Positions 34,797 through 42,524 of a DNA stretch of 64,000 nucleotides are shown here, piece after piece. Origin of the DNA: Mucilaginibacter sp. (GTDB lineage: Bacteria; Bacteroidota; Bacteroidia; Sphingobacteriales; Sphingobacteriaceae); contig JAUCSE010000081.1 of the NCBI GenBank assembly GCA_030445275.1, forward strand, positions 1 through 64,000, given 5' to 3'. The stretch's first letter is position 1. Each line of letters starts with the position of its first letter. Under the pieces are notes generated by a model. It searched no databases and had not been told where the DNA came from. It worked only from the letters and a program-made list of their open reading frames with translations. The position numbers and the translations under genes are program-made.

Positions 34797-36035
34797 TTAA
34801 CCAAAGAATAAATATGCTACAAATATGGCGGTTATAATACCCGCCATATCGGCAATTAAGCCCGCTGGGATGGCGTAGCGGGATCTTTTAATACCTACAG
34901 AACCAAAGTAAAGCGCCACTATATAAAATGTAGTATCGGCCGAGCCGTTAAATATGCTGCCCAAACGCCCCGCAAAGCTATCAACGCCAAAAGTTTGCAT
35001 AGTATTTATCATCATAGCTTTTGACCCTGATCCGCTGAGCGGTTTCATATAAGCTACAGGCATGGCATCAACAAAACGGGTGTCCATGTTAAAATGTACG
35101 CATACCCATCGCAGGCCATCGTTCATATAATCCAAAGCACCACAGCTACGGAAAACACTAATGCCTACCAGCATGGCCACGAGGTATGGAATGATCTTTA
35201 CTGAGGTTTCAAAACCTATTTTGGCCCCGTCAATAAATACATCAAACACATTTAATTTTTTGATTAAGCCACCTAAAATAAACACAACAGGAATGGTAAA
35301 TAACATCAAATTACTGGCAATGGTTGATACTGTGCTGATCTGTCCTTTGGTTAAATAATGGGTAAAACACCAGACCAGCAGGGTTATAAACGTGGTTAAC
35401 CCACCTAGCCAGGTAATGATTACGCGGTCAAACAGATTTATCTTTTGTTTGATTGCTACCGCTATAAGGCCAACAACGGTGGCTACATAGGTTGCTATAA
35501 TACAGGGTATAAATACATCGGTAGGGTTGGCGGCACCTAGTATGGCGCGTTGTGCAATAATCGTTACCGGCAACAATTGCAGTCCAGAGGTATGCAGCAC
35601 CAGGAACATGATCTGGGCATTGGAGGCTGTATCCTTATCGGGATTTAATTCTTGCAGACTTCCCATAGCCTTTAAGCCCAGTGGAGTGGCAGCATTGTCA
35701 AGCCCCAGCAAATTGGCCGAAAAATTCATGAGCATTTGTCCTATTGCCGGATGTTTTTTAGGTACCTCGGGGAAAAGCCGGCTAAAGAAGGGCCCGACAA
35801 TGCGTGATAGAAAATTAATGGCACCAGCCTTTTCGCCAATGTTGAGGATGCCCAGCCAGAAAGCCATAGCACCAACCAGCGGTAAGGCAATATCCATTAC
35901 CGATGATTTGGATGAACTGAAAATACCATCAACCAGCAGCTTGAATGCTTCTACATCGCCAAAAAAAATTAATTTAATAAGAGCAACAACAAAAGCTATT
36001 ATAAAGAATGCTATCCAGATATAATTAAGGGCCAT
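34797..36035 (-). CDS. SpmA/SpmB-type nucleoside recognition (Gate) domain membrane protein
   Basis: The 412-residue multi-helix protein fuses two Gate domains. The N-terminal half resembles SpmA (MAFWLGILNIGEKAG, NLLGLDNAATPLGLKAM) and the C-terminal half SpmB (KIGFETSVKIIPYLVAMLVGISVFR, AYMKPLSGSGSKAMMINTM). In spore formers SpmA and SpmB act in spore core dehydration. In non-sporulating Bacteroidota the fused form is a presumed transporter of unknown substrate. It is monocistronic. Confidence 0.85.
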   Translation of the reverse strand: MALNYIWIAFFIIAFVVALIKLIFFGDVEAFKLLVDGIFSSSKSSVMDIALPLVGAMAFWLGILNIGEKAGAINFLSRIVGPFFSRLFPEVPKKHPAIGQMLMNFSANLLGLDNAATPLGLKAMGSLQELNPDKDTASNAQIMFLVLHTSGLQLLPVTIIAQRAILGAANPTDVFIPCIIATYVATVVGLIAVAIKQKINLFDRVIITWLGGLTTFITLLVWCFTHYLTKGQISTVSTIASNLMLFTIPVVFILGGLIKKLNVFDVFIDGAKIGFETSVKIIPYLVAMLVGISVFRSCGALDYMNDGLRWVCVHFNMDTRFVDAMPVAYMKPLSGSGSKAMMINTMQTFGVDSFAGRLGSIFNGSADTTFYIVALYFGSVGIKRSRYAIPAGLIADMAGIITAIFVAYLFFG

Positions 36036-36120
36036 AGATATGTTTCAGGCTTTGAAGTTAATAGTTTTGTAATTTAATACGAAATAACAATCTTTAAATA
36101 CTATCGAAACAACTTATACA

Positions 36121-36561
36121 ATGAACAATACCATATTGCAACTAGCCAATACTGTTGATGATTTTCAATTAATCAGGTCACAACCCATTGACTGGGAAAC
36201 CAGGCCGGCACCGGGTAAATGGTCGAAAAAGGAGCTCATCGGTCATTTGATAGATAGTGCGCACATTAATCTGCAGCGGTTTATACGCTGTACGTATGAA
36301 GAAAACTTTAAACTGACTTATGAGCAGGATGCCTGGATAGCTGCACAGCATTACCAGGAAGCAGATATTAATGAACTGTTTGATCTGTGGACATTGTTGA
36401 ACAAGCAGATCATCAGGGTGCTAAAAAACTATCCAGCAGAAAGACTCGGGGTCAGCTGTTTCAAAAACGACAATGTGCTGGAACCCCAATTGCATACGGT
36501 AGTATGGCTGGCTGATGATTACTTACGACATTTACATCATCACCAGCAGCAAATAAAATAA
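36121..36561 (+). CDS. DinB-superfamily protein
   Basis: The 146-residue four-helix protein has the DinB_2 pattern: PAPGKWSKKELIGHLIDSAHINLQRFIR in the first half and a C-terminal HTVVWLADDYLRHLHHH helix. The three His residues expected to bind a metal lie in GHLIDSAH and in the C-terminal HLHHH helix. Members include thiol S-transferases of the bacillithiol/YfiT type and stress-induced proteins; this one cannot be placed further. It is divergent from the SpmAB gene. Confidence 0.85.
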   Translation: MNNTILQLANTVDDFQLIRSQPIDWETRPAPGKWSKKELIGHLIDSAHINLQRFIRCTYEENFKLTYEQDAWIAAQHYQEADINELFDLWTLLNKQIIRVLKNYPAERLGVSCFKNDNVLEPQLHTVVWLADDYLRHLHHHQQQIK

Positions 36562-36584
36562 TTAATGTTGTATCGGCCCTCTGA

Positions 36585-36959
36585 TTATTTCACAGCTGTC
36601 AGTTCAATTTCAACAATGGCCTCTCTGGGCAGGCGGCTTACTTGTACCGTGGTTCTGGCTGGTTCTGGCTTTGAAAAGTAACTTGCATAAACCTCGTTTA
36701 TGGCCCCAAAATCATCCATGTTAGTTATAAACACATTTACCTTTACTACATCCTGAAACGAGTAACCAGCTTCGCGCAAAACTGCGTTAATATTGTCCAA
36801 AGCTTGTTGGGTTTGTGCTTTTATGCCACCGGCAACTAATGCGCCATCCTTAATGCCAATATTGCCCGACACATATAAAAAAGTACCCTGCGCCTTTATA
36901 GCTTGCGAAAAAGGGCCAATAGGTGCAGGGGCATTCATTGTATAAACTTCTGTTTTCAT
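36585..36959 (-). CDS. ridA: RidA-family enamine/imine deaminase
   Basis: The 124-residue protein has the RidA/YjgF trimer signatures APIGPFSQAIKAQGTFLYVSGNIG near the start and the C-terminal PARTTVQVSRLPREAIVEIELTA with the catalytic Arg in PARTTV. RidA hydrolyses reactive 2-aminoacrylate-type enamines/imines to ketoacids. It follows the tautomerase gene by 24 bp and probably shares its promoter. Confidence 0.93.
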   Translation of the reverse strand: MKTEVYTMNAPAPIGPFSQAIKAQGTFLYVSGNIGIKDGALVAGGIKAQTQQALDNINAVLREAGYSFQDVVKVNVFITNMDDFGAINEVYASYFSKPEPARTTVQVSRLPREAIVEIELTAVK

Positions 36960-36983
36960 GTTTTTCTGACTTTTAGCGAATCA

Positions 36984-37364
36984 TTATATATGTATCTGTT
37001 CGCCGTTGGCAAAGGCCCAGTTTTCCCAGTTTGTTTCCAGGAAATAAACCATCACATCATTAGGTGACACCTGTATATCCTGTAGTTTGATCATCAGATC
37101 AGCCAATATCTTACGTTTTATCTTTACACTGCGCCCTACTGAAAAAAGTATTTCTATTTGCATAAATTGATCCGTACGGGCAGTTCCGAGATCGGGATAG
37201 TGCTTATCATAAATAAAGTTTTCGAGCTCAAGCTCAATAAAGCGCTGAAAACGGTCGCCGGCCGGAACACCGGCTGCTACTAATGATTCGTGTATGGCAT
37301 CGCCAATTTGTTTCTTTTCTGTGGCACTGCGACCTTTTAAAAGTGTTATGGTTATGGATGGCAT
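36984..37364 (-). CDS. Tautomerase-superfamily protein
   Basis: The 126-residue protein begins MPSITITLLKGRSATEKKQIGDAIHESL, with Pro1 as the expected catalytic N-terminal proline after Met removal. It has a second beta-alpha-beta unit later (FMQIEILFSVGRSVKIKRKILADLM). The length, twice that of 4-oxalocrotonate tautomerase, suggests the fused cis-CaaD/MSAD-like or CHMI-like subgroup. Substrate unknown. It is co-transcribed with ridA. Confidence 0.85.
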   Translation of the reverse strand: MPSITITLLKGRSATEKKQIGDAIHESLVAAGVPAGDRFQRFIELELENFIYDKHYPDLGTARTDQFMQIEILFSVGRSVKIKRKILADLMIKLQDIQVSPNDVMVYFLETNWENWAFANGEQIHI

Positions 37365-37393
37365 AATAAAATGATGTGTTAATGAATATGCCG

Positions 37394-37432
37394 TAAAGGT
37401 ATATTATTAAAATAAGATAGACAAATCTGTCT
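37394..37432 (-). promoter_or_regulatory. Promoter with AGACA/TGTCT inverted repeat before the tautomerase-ridA unit
   Basis: On the minus strand TTG (complement 37422-37424) stands 20 bp before TACCTTTA (complement 37394-37401), one mismatch from TAnnTTTG. The perfect 5-bp arms AGACA and TGTCT (37419-37432, 4-bp spacer) overlap the TTG, as expected for a repressor operator. No regulator gene is adjacent. Confidence 0.5.
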
Positions 37433-37560
37433 GTTTTTATTTTTTATTAATCCTGCATGTAATTGACTCCCCCTGCGTAGCTGTGCTTACTTTCCCTTGC
37501 TTCGGCAGAAAGCAGGGCTGCCCGGGAAATAGGAAATTGATACGCTCACAATGGCAATCA

Positions 37561-37599
37561 AAAAAGGCCCTCTTTTCAGCGAAGCTGAAGAGAGGGCCT
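37561..37599 (-). terminator. Rho-independent terminator of the second TonB receptor gene
   Basis: On the minus strand a GGCCCTC-based stem of about 14 bp is capped by a TTCG loop and followed by six T (complement 37561-37566). It lies 29 bp after the receptor stop codon. Confidence 0.92.
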
Positions 37600-37627
37600 G
37601 GTGAGTCAAATCGCCTGAATAAATTTT

Positions 37628-39988
37628 TTAATAGCTAACGGACAATCCTAAATTAAAGGAAGCTCCCCGTCCCTTGGAATAAAACCCGGGTTGCATAAAC
37701 CATTGTGCCCTTGCCGGAAAATAATCCTGGTTAAACAGATTCTCTATTCCCAAGGTTACCCTGGTGCTTTTGTTTATTTTGTAGTTGCCGGCAAAATTAA
37801 ACAGGTTGTAAGCTTTAACCGCTCCTTCGTTGCCATTATAAATTCCGGTAGAATTTTTTTCGAAACGGTTGCGTGAACCTATGCCGGTATAATTTAGGGT
37901 TAAATCAAGTACTTTGATAGGGCTGTAGGTTACGGTTCCGGTGTACTTTGGTGCCGAAATACGACGGCCATTTAAATAGGTATCTACCGGATCATTAAAT
38001 TTCGTGTTATTGTTAATGTCGCGCTTACCTTCGGTATAGCTGTAGCTGGCACCCAGTTGCAGACTTGCGCCCAGGTTATAATTTGCAGCCAGTTCATAGC
38101 CATATATTTTTTCGGGACTACGGCTGGTATTAAACAAGTCTGTAGTAGGATCATAAACCACCTCGATACCCAGTTTAGAGGTACTTGTATAAGCGGATGC
38201 GGTGAAGGTTAGCCCCTCATACCTGGTTTCAAAACCGGCCTCATAGTTGTTTACTTTTACGGCATCAGTATTAATTTTATTGATGTTATTTACCTTGGCA
38301 TCCCGCAGAGCCAAACCAATATCCATCACCGAGAACCCCTGCGAAAAACTAACAAAGGGGCTAAACAGATCCCAGTGATTATATTTTAACGCAGCATTAA
38401 AAAGAGAGGTGCCATATTTAAGGTTACCGCCGGTAACATCAAACGAAGGAGTAATGGTGGTACCGTTGACATTGGTGGTACGCAAGGATTTGTAATCAGC
38501 TACTTTTATGTTCACATGTTCATAACGCAAGCCCGTTTTAAATATCAGGTCTTTAAAAATAATCAGATCAACTTGTGCAAAGGGAGCAAGGTTGTTCATG
38601 TCCATTTCGGGCACCCAAACACGGCCATCAACCAATGGCTGTGATGTTTTATCTCTCAGAAAGTCGAGACCATAAGTTACGTTTACTTTTAATCCAGGAT
38701 TTTTGACTGCCAGCGTCTGGAGAAATAGGCGGGCTCCCTTTTTATCGTTCTTGGCAAGAGATTGCCCGTCGCCACCATCAAACCGGCCCAGGGAAACATA
38801 AAATACATCTTTCCGGTTTTCGTAATAAGCATCCGCATTCAGGCTGGTATTGCCGAATAAGCTATCTACTTTGTAGGATAAGTGAAAATTGTTGTTGTAA
38901 TCCACACCGGTTGGTATGCCCAGCGGTTTGCCTAATACCCCAGTCGCTTTTTGCCCGGTGGCCAGGTTGCCATTAACCAAGCTGTAATTGCTGTTTTGCA
39001 GACTGCTATACAGGTTATATACAAACTGTATGCGCTGGTTTTTTGCAGGCTCATATCCAATTTTTGCAAAAGCATTGTAGCTATCAGTTTCGCCCAAACT
39101 ATAATTAGGGCCAACCACATCGCCTTTGGCATCTTTATATTCGCCGGTTTGCTCGTAGGTTCCGCTGGCTACATAATCAAATTTGCCCAATTTGCCATAA
39201 AACAGCTGGCTGACACGGCCACCTACTGAGTTTTTCATTTTCACCAGGGATCCGGTTGAATTGAGCTGGGTTTTACCGGCAAACTTTGCAGCGGTGTCAG
39301 GTACCAGGGTTACATAGTTAACCAATCCGCCGGCGGCGCCATTTCCGTAGATGGCGGTGGCACCTTTAATAACCTCAATTTGTTGCAGTACTGATGGATC
39401 AATAGAACGCAAATCAACCTCGGCATTTCTGAGGGGGGAGGATTGACTTACACCATCAATCATAACCAGCATGGGGCGTCCGCGTAGGTTTTGTCCAACG
39501 TTATTACCGGTTTGGGCAGTAGGAGCAAACCCCGGAACCTCGTTAGCCAGAATAGAACTCAGATCGGGATTGATGGCTATTTCAGTTTCCAGCTTTTTCT
39601 TAGAAACGATACTTACCGACGAGGTAATATTCCGGATATTTTCAGGAACACGCGTTGCCGATATCACAACATCCTTAAGCTGATTTGCTTCGGGCTGTAA
39701 TAATAAATTTACCGTAGTGTCATGTTTTAAATTGGTTATTTGCAGATTTAACTTTTGGTAACCTACCGCGTAAGCTTTTATATTAATCAGGTTACCTTGC
39801 TTAATATAAAGGGAATAACGCCCTTTGGCATCACTTGATGTTTTTAAGGAATCGTTAACAATTATTGATACAAAAGGGATATTCGATGTATTATCAGCGG
39901 CAGTACCATGTATTTTAATGTTTTGGCTATAAAGCTGTAAAGAAGAAAGCGTGAAAAAAGATAACAGCAGGAGTAATTTTATTTTCAT
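37628..39988 (-). CDS. TonB-dependent receptor (siderophore/iron type)
   Basis: The 786-residue protein has a signal peptide (LQLYSQ), a carboxypeptidase-regulatory-like domain (IKIHGTAADNTSNIPFVSIIV), then a plug with SATRVPENIRNITSSVSIV, GRPMLVMIDGVSQ and QIEVIKGATAIYGNGAAGGLVNYVT. A barrel follows, ending ASFNLGLSVSY. It resembles FecA/catecholate-type receptors. The single-gene unit has a strong terminator and a Fur-like box at 40024-40048, so uptake of a ferric chelate is the best guess. Confidence 0.9.
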   Translation of the reverse strand: MKIKLLLLLSFFTLSSLQLYSQNIKIHGTAADNTSNIPFVSIIVNDSLKTSSDAKGRYSLYIKQGNLINIKAYAVGYQKLNLQITNLKHDTTVNLLLQPEANQLKDVVISATRVPENIRNITSSVSIVSKKKLETEIAINPDLSSILANEVPGFAPTAQTGNNVGQNLRGRPMLVMIDGVSQSSPLRNAEVDLRSIDPSVLQQIEVIKGATAIYGNGAAGGLVNYVTLVPDTAAKFAGKTQLNSTGSLVKMKNSVGGRVSQLFYGKLGKFDYVASGTYEQTGEYKDAKGDVVGPNYSLGETDSYNAFAKIGYEPAKNQRIQFVYNLYSSLQNSNYSLVNGNLATGQKATGVLGKPLGIPTGVDYNNNFHLSYKVDSLFGNTSLNADAYYENRKDVFYVSLGRFDGGDGQSLAKNDKKGARLFLQTLAVKNPGLKVNVTYGLDFLRDKTSQPLVDGRVWVPEMDMNNLAPFAQVDLIIFKDLIFKTGLRYEHVNIKVADYKSLRTTNVNGTTITPSFDVTGGNLKYGTSLFNAALKYNHWDLFSPFVSFSQGFSVMDIGLALRDAKVNNINKINTDAVKVNNYEAGFETRYEGLTFTASAYTSTSKLGIEVVYDPTTDLFNTSRSPEKIYGYELAANYNLGASLQLGASYSYTEGKRDINNNTKFNDPVDTYLNGRRISAPKYTGTVTYSPIKVLDLTLNYTGIGSRNRFEKNSTGIYNGNEGAVKAYNLFNFAGNYKINKSTRVTLGIENLFNQDYFPARAQWFMQPGFYSKGRGASFNLGLSVSY

Positions 39989-40013
39989 TTGTGTGTGATT
40001 TGGGGCGAAAATA

Positions 40014-40048
40014 AAAACTTATATTTATTAAGACTAATTATAAGTAAT
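40014..40048 (-). promoter_or_regulatory. Promoter with Fur-like box upstream of the second TonB receptor
   Basis: The 25-bp block 40024-40048 matches the box at 29146-29170 at 21 positions, with the AGACTAATTA core unchanged. On the minus strand it is followed after 2 bp by TAAGTTTT (complement 40014-40021), one mismatch from the -7 consensus. The start codon is 26 bp further on. Sharing between two receptor genes supports an iron-responsive operator. Confidence 0.6.
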
Positions 40049-40203
40049 ATAATGTGACCGTTTTTAGCATTTCTGCACATGCTGTCGGATTTCAAGGTGT
40101 ATTTTTGTGATAACCATTTGATTCAAAATATCGCAGCCACAATTAAGTTTTACTATCATAAACAATGGGCTTAAAGCCATTTCAAAACAATTAGAATTCA
40201 AAT

Positions 40204-40644
40204 ATGAAAATAAATACTATCCTTAAAGTAGCCCTGTTCCTTGTAATGTTAACTGGTTGTAGGCAGGACAAAAAAATGAATGATCCACAATTACTAAAAA
40301 AGGTTGTGGCCAGTTATTTTGAAGGTATAGAGAATAAAGACTTTACAAGAATGAAAGCGGCAACAACCACAGACTTTATACTTTACGAAGATGGGGAAGT
40401 ATGGAACAATGACAGCGCGTTTGTGAATATCAAGGCTCACCTTCCATTTACGGTGAAGTATACATTAAAAGATTTTAAAATATTTGTGGACGATAAATCA
40501 GGCGATATGACTTATTTAAACCATGCAGATTTTGTATTTAGCGGGACAAAAAGAAAAAGTTTTGATTGGATTGAAAGCGCTACTTTTAGAAAAATAGATG
40601 GTGTGTGGAAAATGAACTTTTTACAGTTGACAGAAAGAAGATAA
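40204..40644 (+). CDS. NTF2/SnoaL-like lipoprotein
   Basis: The 146-residue protein has a lipobox (MLTGC) and an NTF2-like alpha+beta cone: VVASYFEGIENKDFTRMKAATTTDFILYEDGEVWNN, then SFDWIESATFRKIDGVWKMNFLQLTERR. The family includes scaffold and enzyme members (DUF4440/SnoaL); no catalytic set can be assigned. It stands alone, divergent from the TonB receptor. Confidence 0.8.
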   Translation: MKINTILKVALFLVMLTGCRQDKKMNDPQLLKKVVASYFEGIENKDFTRMKAATTTDFILYEDGEVWNNDSAFVNIKAHLPFTVKYTLKDFKIFVDDKSGDMTYLNHADFVFSGTKRKSFDWIESATFRKIDGVWKMNFLQLTERR

Positions 40645-40692
40645 TACCCCCCGTTTTGTTATCTTATGGCCGGATAAGATAATAGGATAACA

Positions 40693-41103
40693 TCACTCCA
40701 GCTTAAATCCCAATTTATCCCCCAACTTTCTTATTTCGGCCAACATTTTTGAGGTGTTATTTTCTGCAATATGATCAGGTGCGCTTATTTTCAAATTAAT
40801 GGTCACCCGTTTAACTTTATCTTCATAAGTACTATCCGGTTCATGTAGCATAGCTAACGGCTTCTGTTCGTGCTCAATTAACCATTTATTATAGTCTGAT
40901 CCGAAGTTAAAGTCAAGTATTTCTGAGATCATATTGATAATCCCCATCTCTACTTTATTGATATCCTGGTTATTAAAAAACCATCGTTCTGACTTATCAA
41001 TTTTTGCGGCCAGCCAAACTAATTTCTCTTGCTTCTGGTCGAGTATCTGACGGATTTTTTGAAAAAAAGGGTACTGCATGATGTATATTGAAAAATTATT
41101 CAA
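40693..41103 (-). CDS. Putative XRE-like DNA-binding protein
   Basis: The 136-residue protein (an alternative start at 41079 gives 128 residues) has an N-terminal segment IRQILDQKQEKLVWLAAKIDKSERWFFNN, followed by KVEMGIINMISEILDFNFGSDY. This has the spacing of a Cro/XRE helix-turn-helix, although the usual small residues at the turn are altered. The remainder is charged and unrecognised. It is divergent from a small hypothetical gene, from which it is separated by 136 bp of AT-rich DNA. Confidence 0.6.
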   Translation of the reverse strand: MNNFSIYIMQYPFFQKIRQILDQKQEKLVWLAAKIDKSERWFFNNQDINKVEMGIINMISEILDFNFGSDYNKWLIEHEQKPLAMLHEPDSTYEDKVKRVTINLKISAPDHIAENNTSKMLAEIRKLGDKLGFKLE

Positions 41104-41239
41104 TTGAATATCAGTATTTTAAATATTTATGAATTTTTTGACAGTCAATAACTTGTATTTTTGTAATTTTTATCATAAAATTACGCTATACTTACTTACG
41201 AATTACGCATAAAATAAGCATAAATAAAAACTTTAGCCG

Positions 41240-41470
41240 ATGACACTTCAATTTATGGCCACACTCATGGGGCTTTTAAACGATAGGCAAATGCTGCAGC
41301 GGATAATCTGGAAGCAGCATAGTTATTCACCTCAAAATAAATACAACCAGTGCTGCGCACAATTGGAGGGTTTGCTTGATGAAATGCTGGAATTGATTGA
41401 TGACCATGAATACAGATCAGTATTAAATGTTTCGTTTGAGGAGTGGAGTTTTTTGAAAAGTGAAAAATAG
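41240..41470 (+). CDS. Small hypothetical protein
   Basis: The 76-residue frame encodes a mostly helical, acidic protein with two adjacent Cys (NQCCAQ) and a C-terminal FEEWSFLKSEK. It is not recognised. Support is only the clean frame in an otherwise empty gap and the AT-rich upstream region; it converges with the 300-residue gene downstream. Confidence 0.45.
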   Translation: MTLQFMATLMGLLNDRQMLQRIIWKQHSYSPQNKYNQCCAQLEGLLDEMLELIDDHEYRSVLNVSFEEWSFLKSEK

Positions 41471-41496
41471 TTCAAATTGCTGGTTACGTCCCCAAT

Positions 41497-42399
41497 TTAC
41501 CGGTAATTGATCCTGTTTCCTTCAGTGTCTTTCAAATACCTTACAACTGTAGCCGGAAGCTCCTTACTTTCAATTGGAAAACTTATAGAATCGGCAACAA
41601 AGTTTTTAGTATTGTTTACTTTTTGGAAAATTTCAAATAGGGCAATAGGCTCCTGGTTAAAACTGATACAGGTACTGATAAAATGCATTTCATCAACCCT
41701 GTAATTGGGTTGTTTTAATTTTTCGTTGATATCCTTTAAACGCGAAATAAAATGCCTTTGGCGGATAAATGTATTGCTGTTGATGATAATAAAAACATAA
41801 TCGGCGTAAGCGGTTATTTTACCATAATATTTATGATTATCGCCACCGCTTCTTTCAATCAGGTATTCGCCTGACGACTCGGATTTGTATATCTCCACTG
41901 ACGAGCGCCAGATCCGTTCTTCATTAATTTTTTCGGGATTATCGGGCAAATTACGGTTAAAGGAATACCAAAATCCAATTAACTCGTCTAACAGTCTGGT
42001 GTTAACGGTTGCTTTCGGGATGCCTATCTTGAGATCGTTAAAACTGAAACTCTCATTGTGCGAATTAATAAAATCGATATAGTTATCATACCCCAATACC
42101 TGCACAATGCGGCTTAACTTACCCAGGTTAGGCTTACCTAAACCGGAAATGTCGGTTTTGTCCACCGATGCTTTTAATTTATTAATAATAAGGTGTTCAT
42201 ACAGGTAATTTGCACCAACTAGATCAGTTTCTTTTTTTATTTTTTGTTTGAGGTCACGCTCTTTCAGCAGGCCGTTCAACTCATCAACAATAAAGGTCCA
42301 CTCTGATTTTGATACATCCTTCCAGCTGTTTTTTATTAAAAAATGACTGGCCAGAAAATTCATCAGTTTTTCAAGATGTAGTAAATCTTCTTTTTTCAT
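41497..42399 (-). CDS. Hypothetical protein, Bacteroidota-type
   Basis: The 300-residue protein has no signal peptide or membrane helix. Residues about 70-110 (ISGLGKPNLGKLSRIVQVLGYDNYIDFINSHNE) resemble an N-terminal helical domain common in uncharacterised Bacteroidota proteins. The middle part (SSGEYLIERSGGDNHKYYGKITAYADYVFIII) looks beta-rich and could be a small ligand-binding domain. I cannot assign a function. It is divergent from the GRDP-like gene; a 14-bp direct repeat lies between them. Confidence 0.75.
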   Translation of the reverse strand: MKKEDLLHLEKLMNFLASHFLIKNSWKDVSKSEWTFIVDELNGLLKERDLKQKIKKETDLVGANYLYEHLIINKLKASVDKTDISGLGKPNLGKLSRIVQVLGYDNYIDFINSHNESFSFNDLKIGIPKATVNTRLLDELIGFWYSFNRNLPDNPEKINEERIWRSSVEIYKSESSGEYLIERSGGDNHKYYGKITAYADYVFIIINSNTFIRQRHFISRLKDINEKLKQPNYRVDEMHFISTCISFNQEPIALFEIFQKVNNTKNFVADSISFPIESKELPATVVRYLKDTEGNRINYR

Positions 42400-42400
42400 A

Positions 42401-42446
42401 ATACGAATATAAGATAAAAATAAATCTTAATAATACTAATATAAGA
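42401..42446. promoter_or_regulatory. Direct repeat in the divergent intergenic region
   Basis: ATACGAATATAAGA (42401-42414) recurs as ATACTAATATAAGA (42433-42446), 32 bp apart (three helical turns). It starts 2 bp before the minus-strand start codon. It may be a binding site or a chance AT-rich repeat. Confidence 0.3.
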
Positions 42447-42524
42447 CTTTTATATTTTACTGTTTGCAGAAGTTTGTTTCAGTAGGAAGGGGCGGGGGTA
42501 ACAGATAACCAAGCTACATAAACC

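Noticed and set aside
35527..36024. 165-residue plus-strand frame antisense to the SpmAB-type gene
   Set aside because: A shadow of a conserved membrane protein gene; no independent start region or domain.
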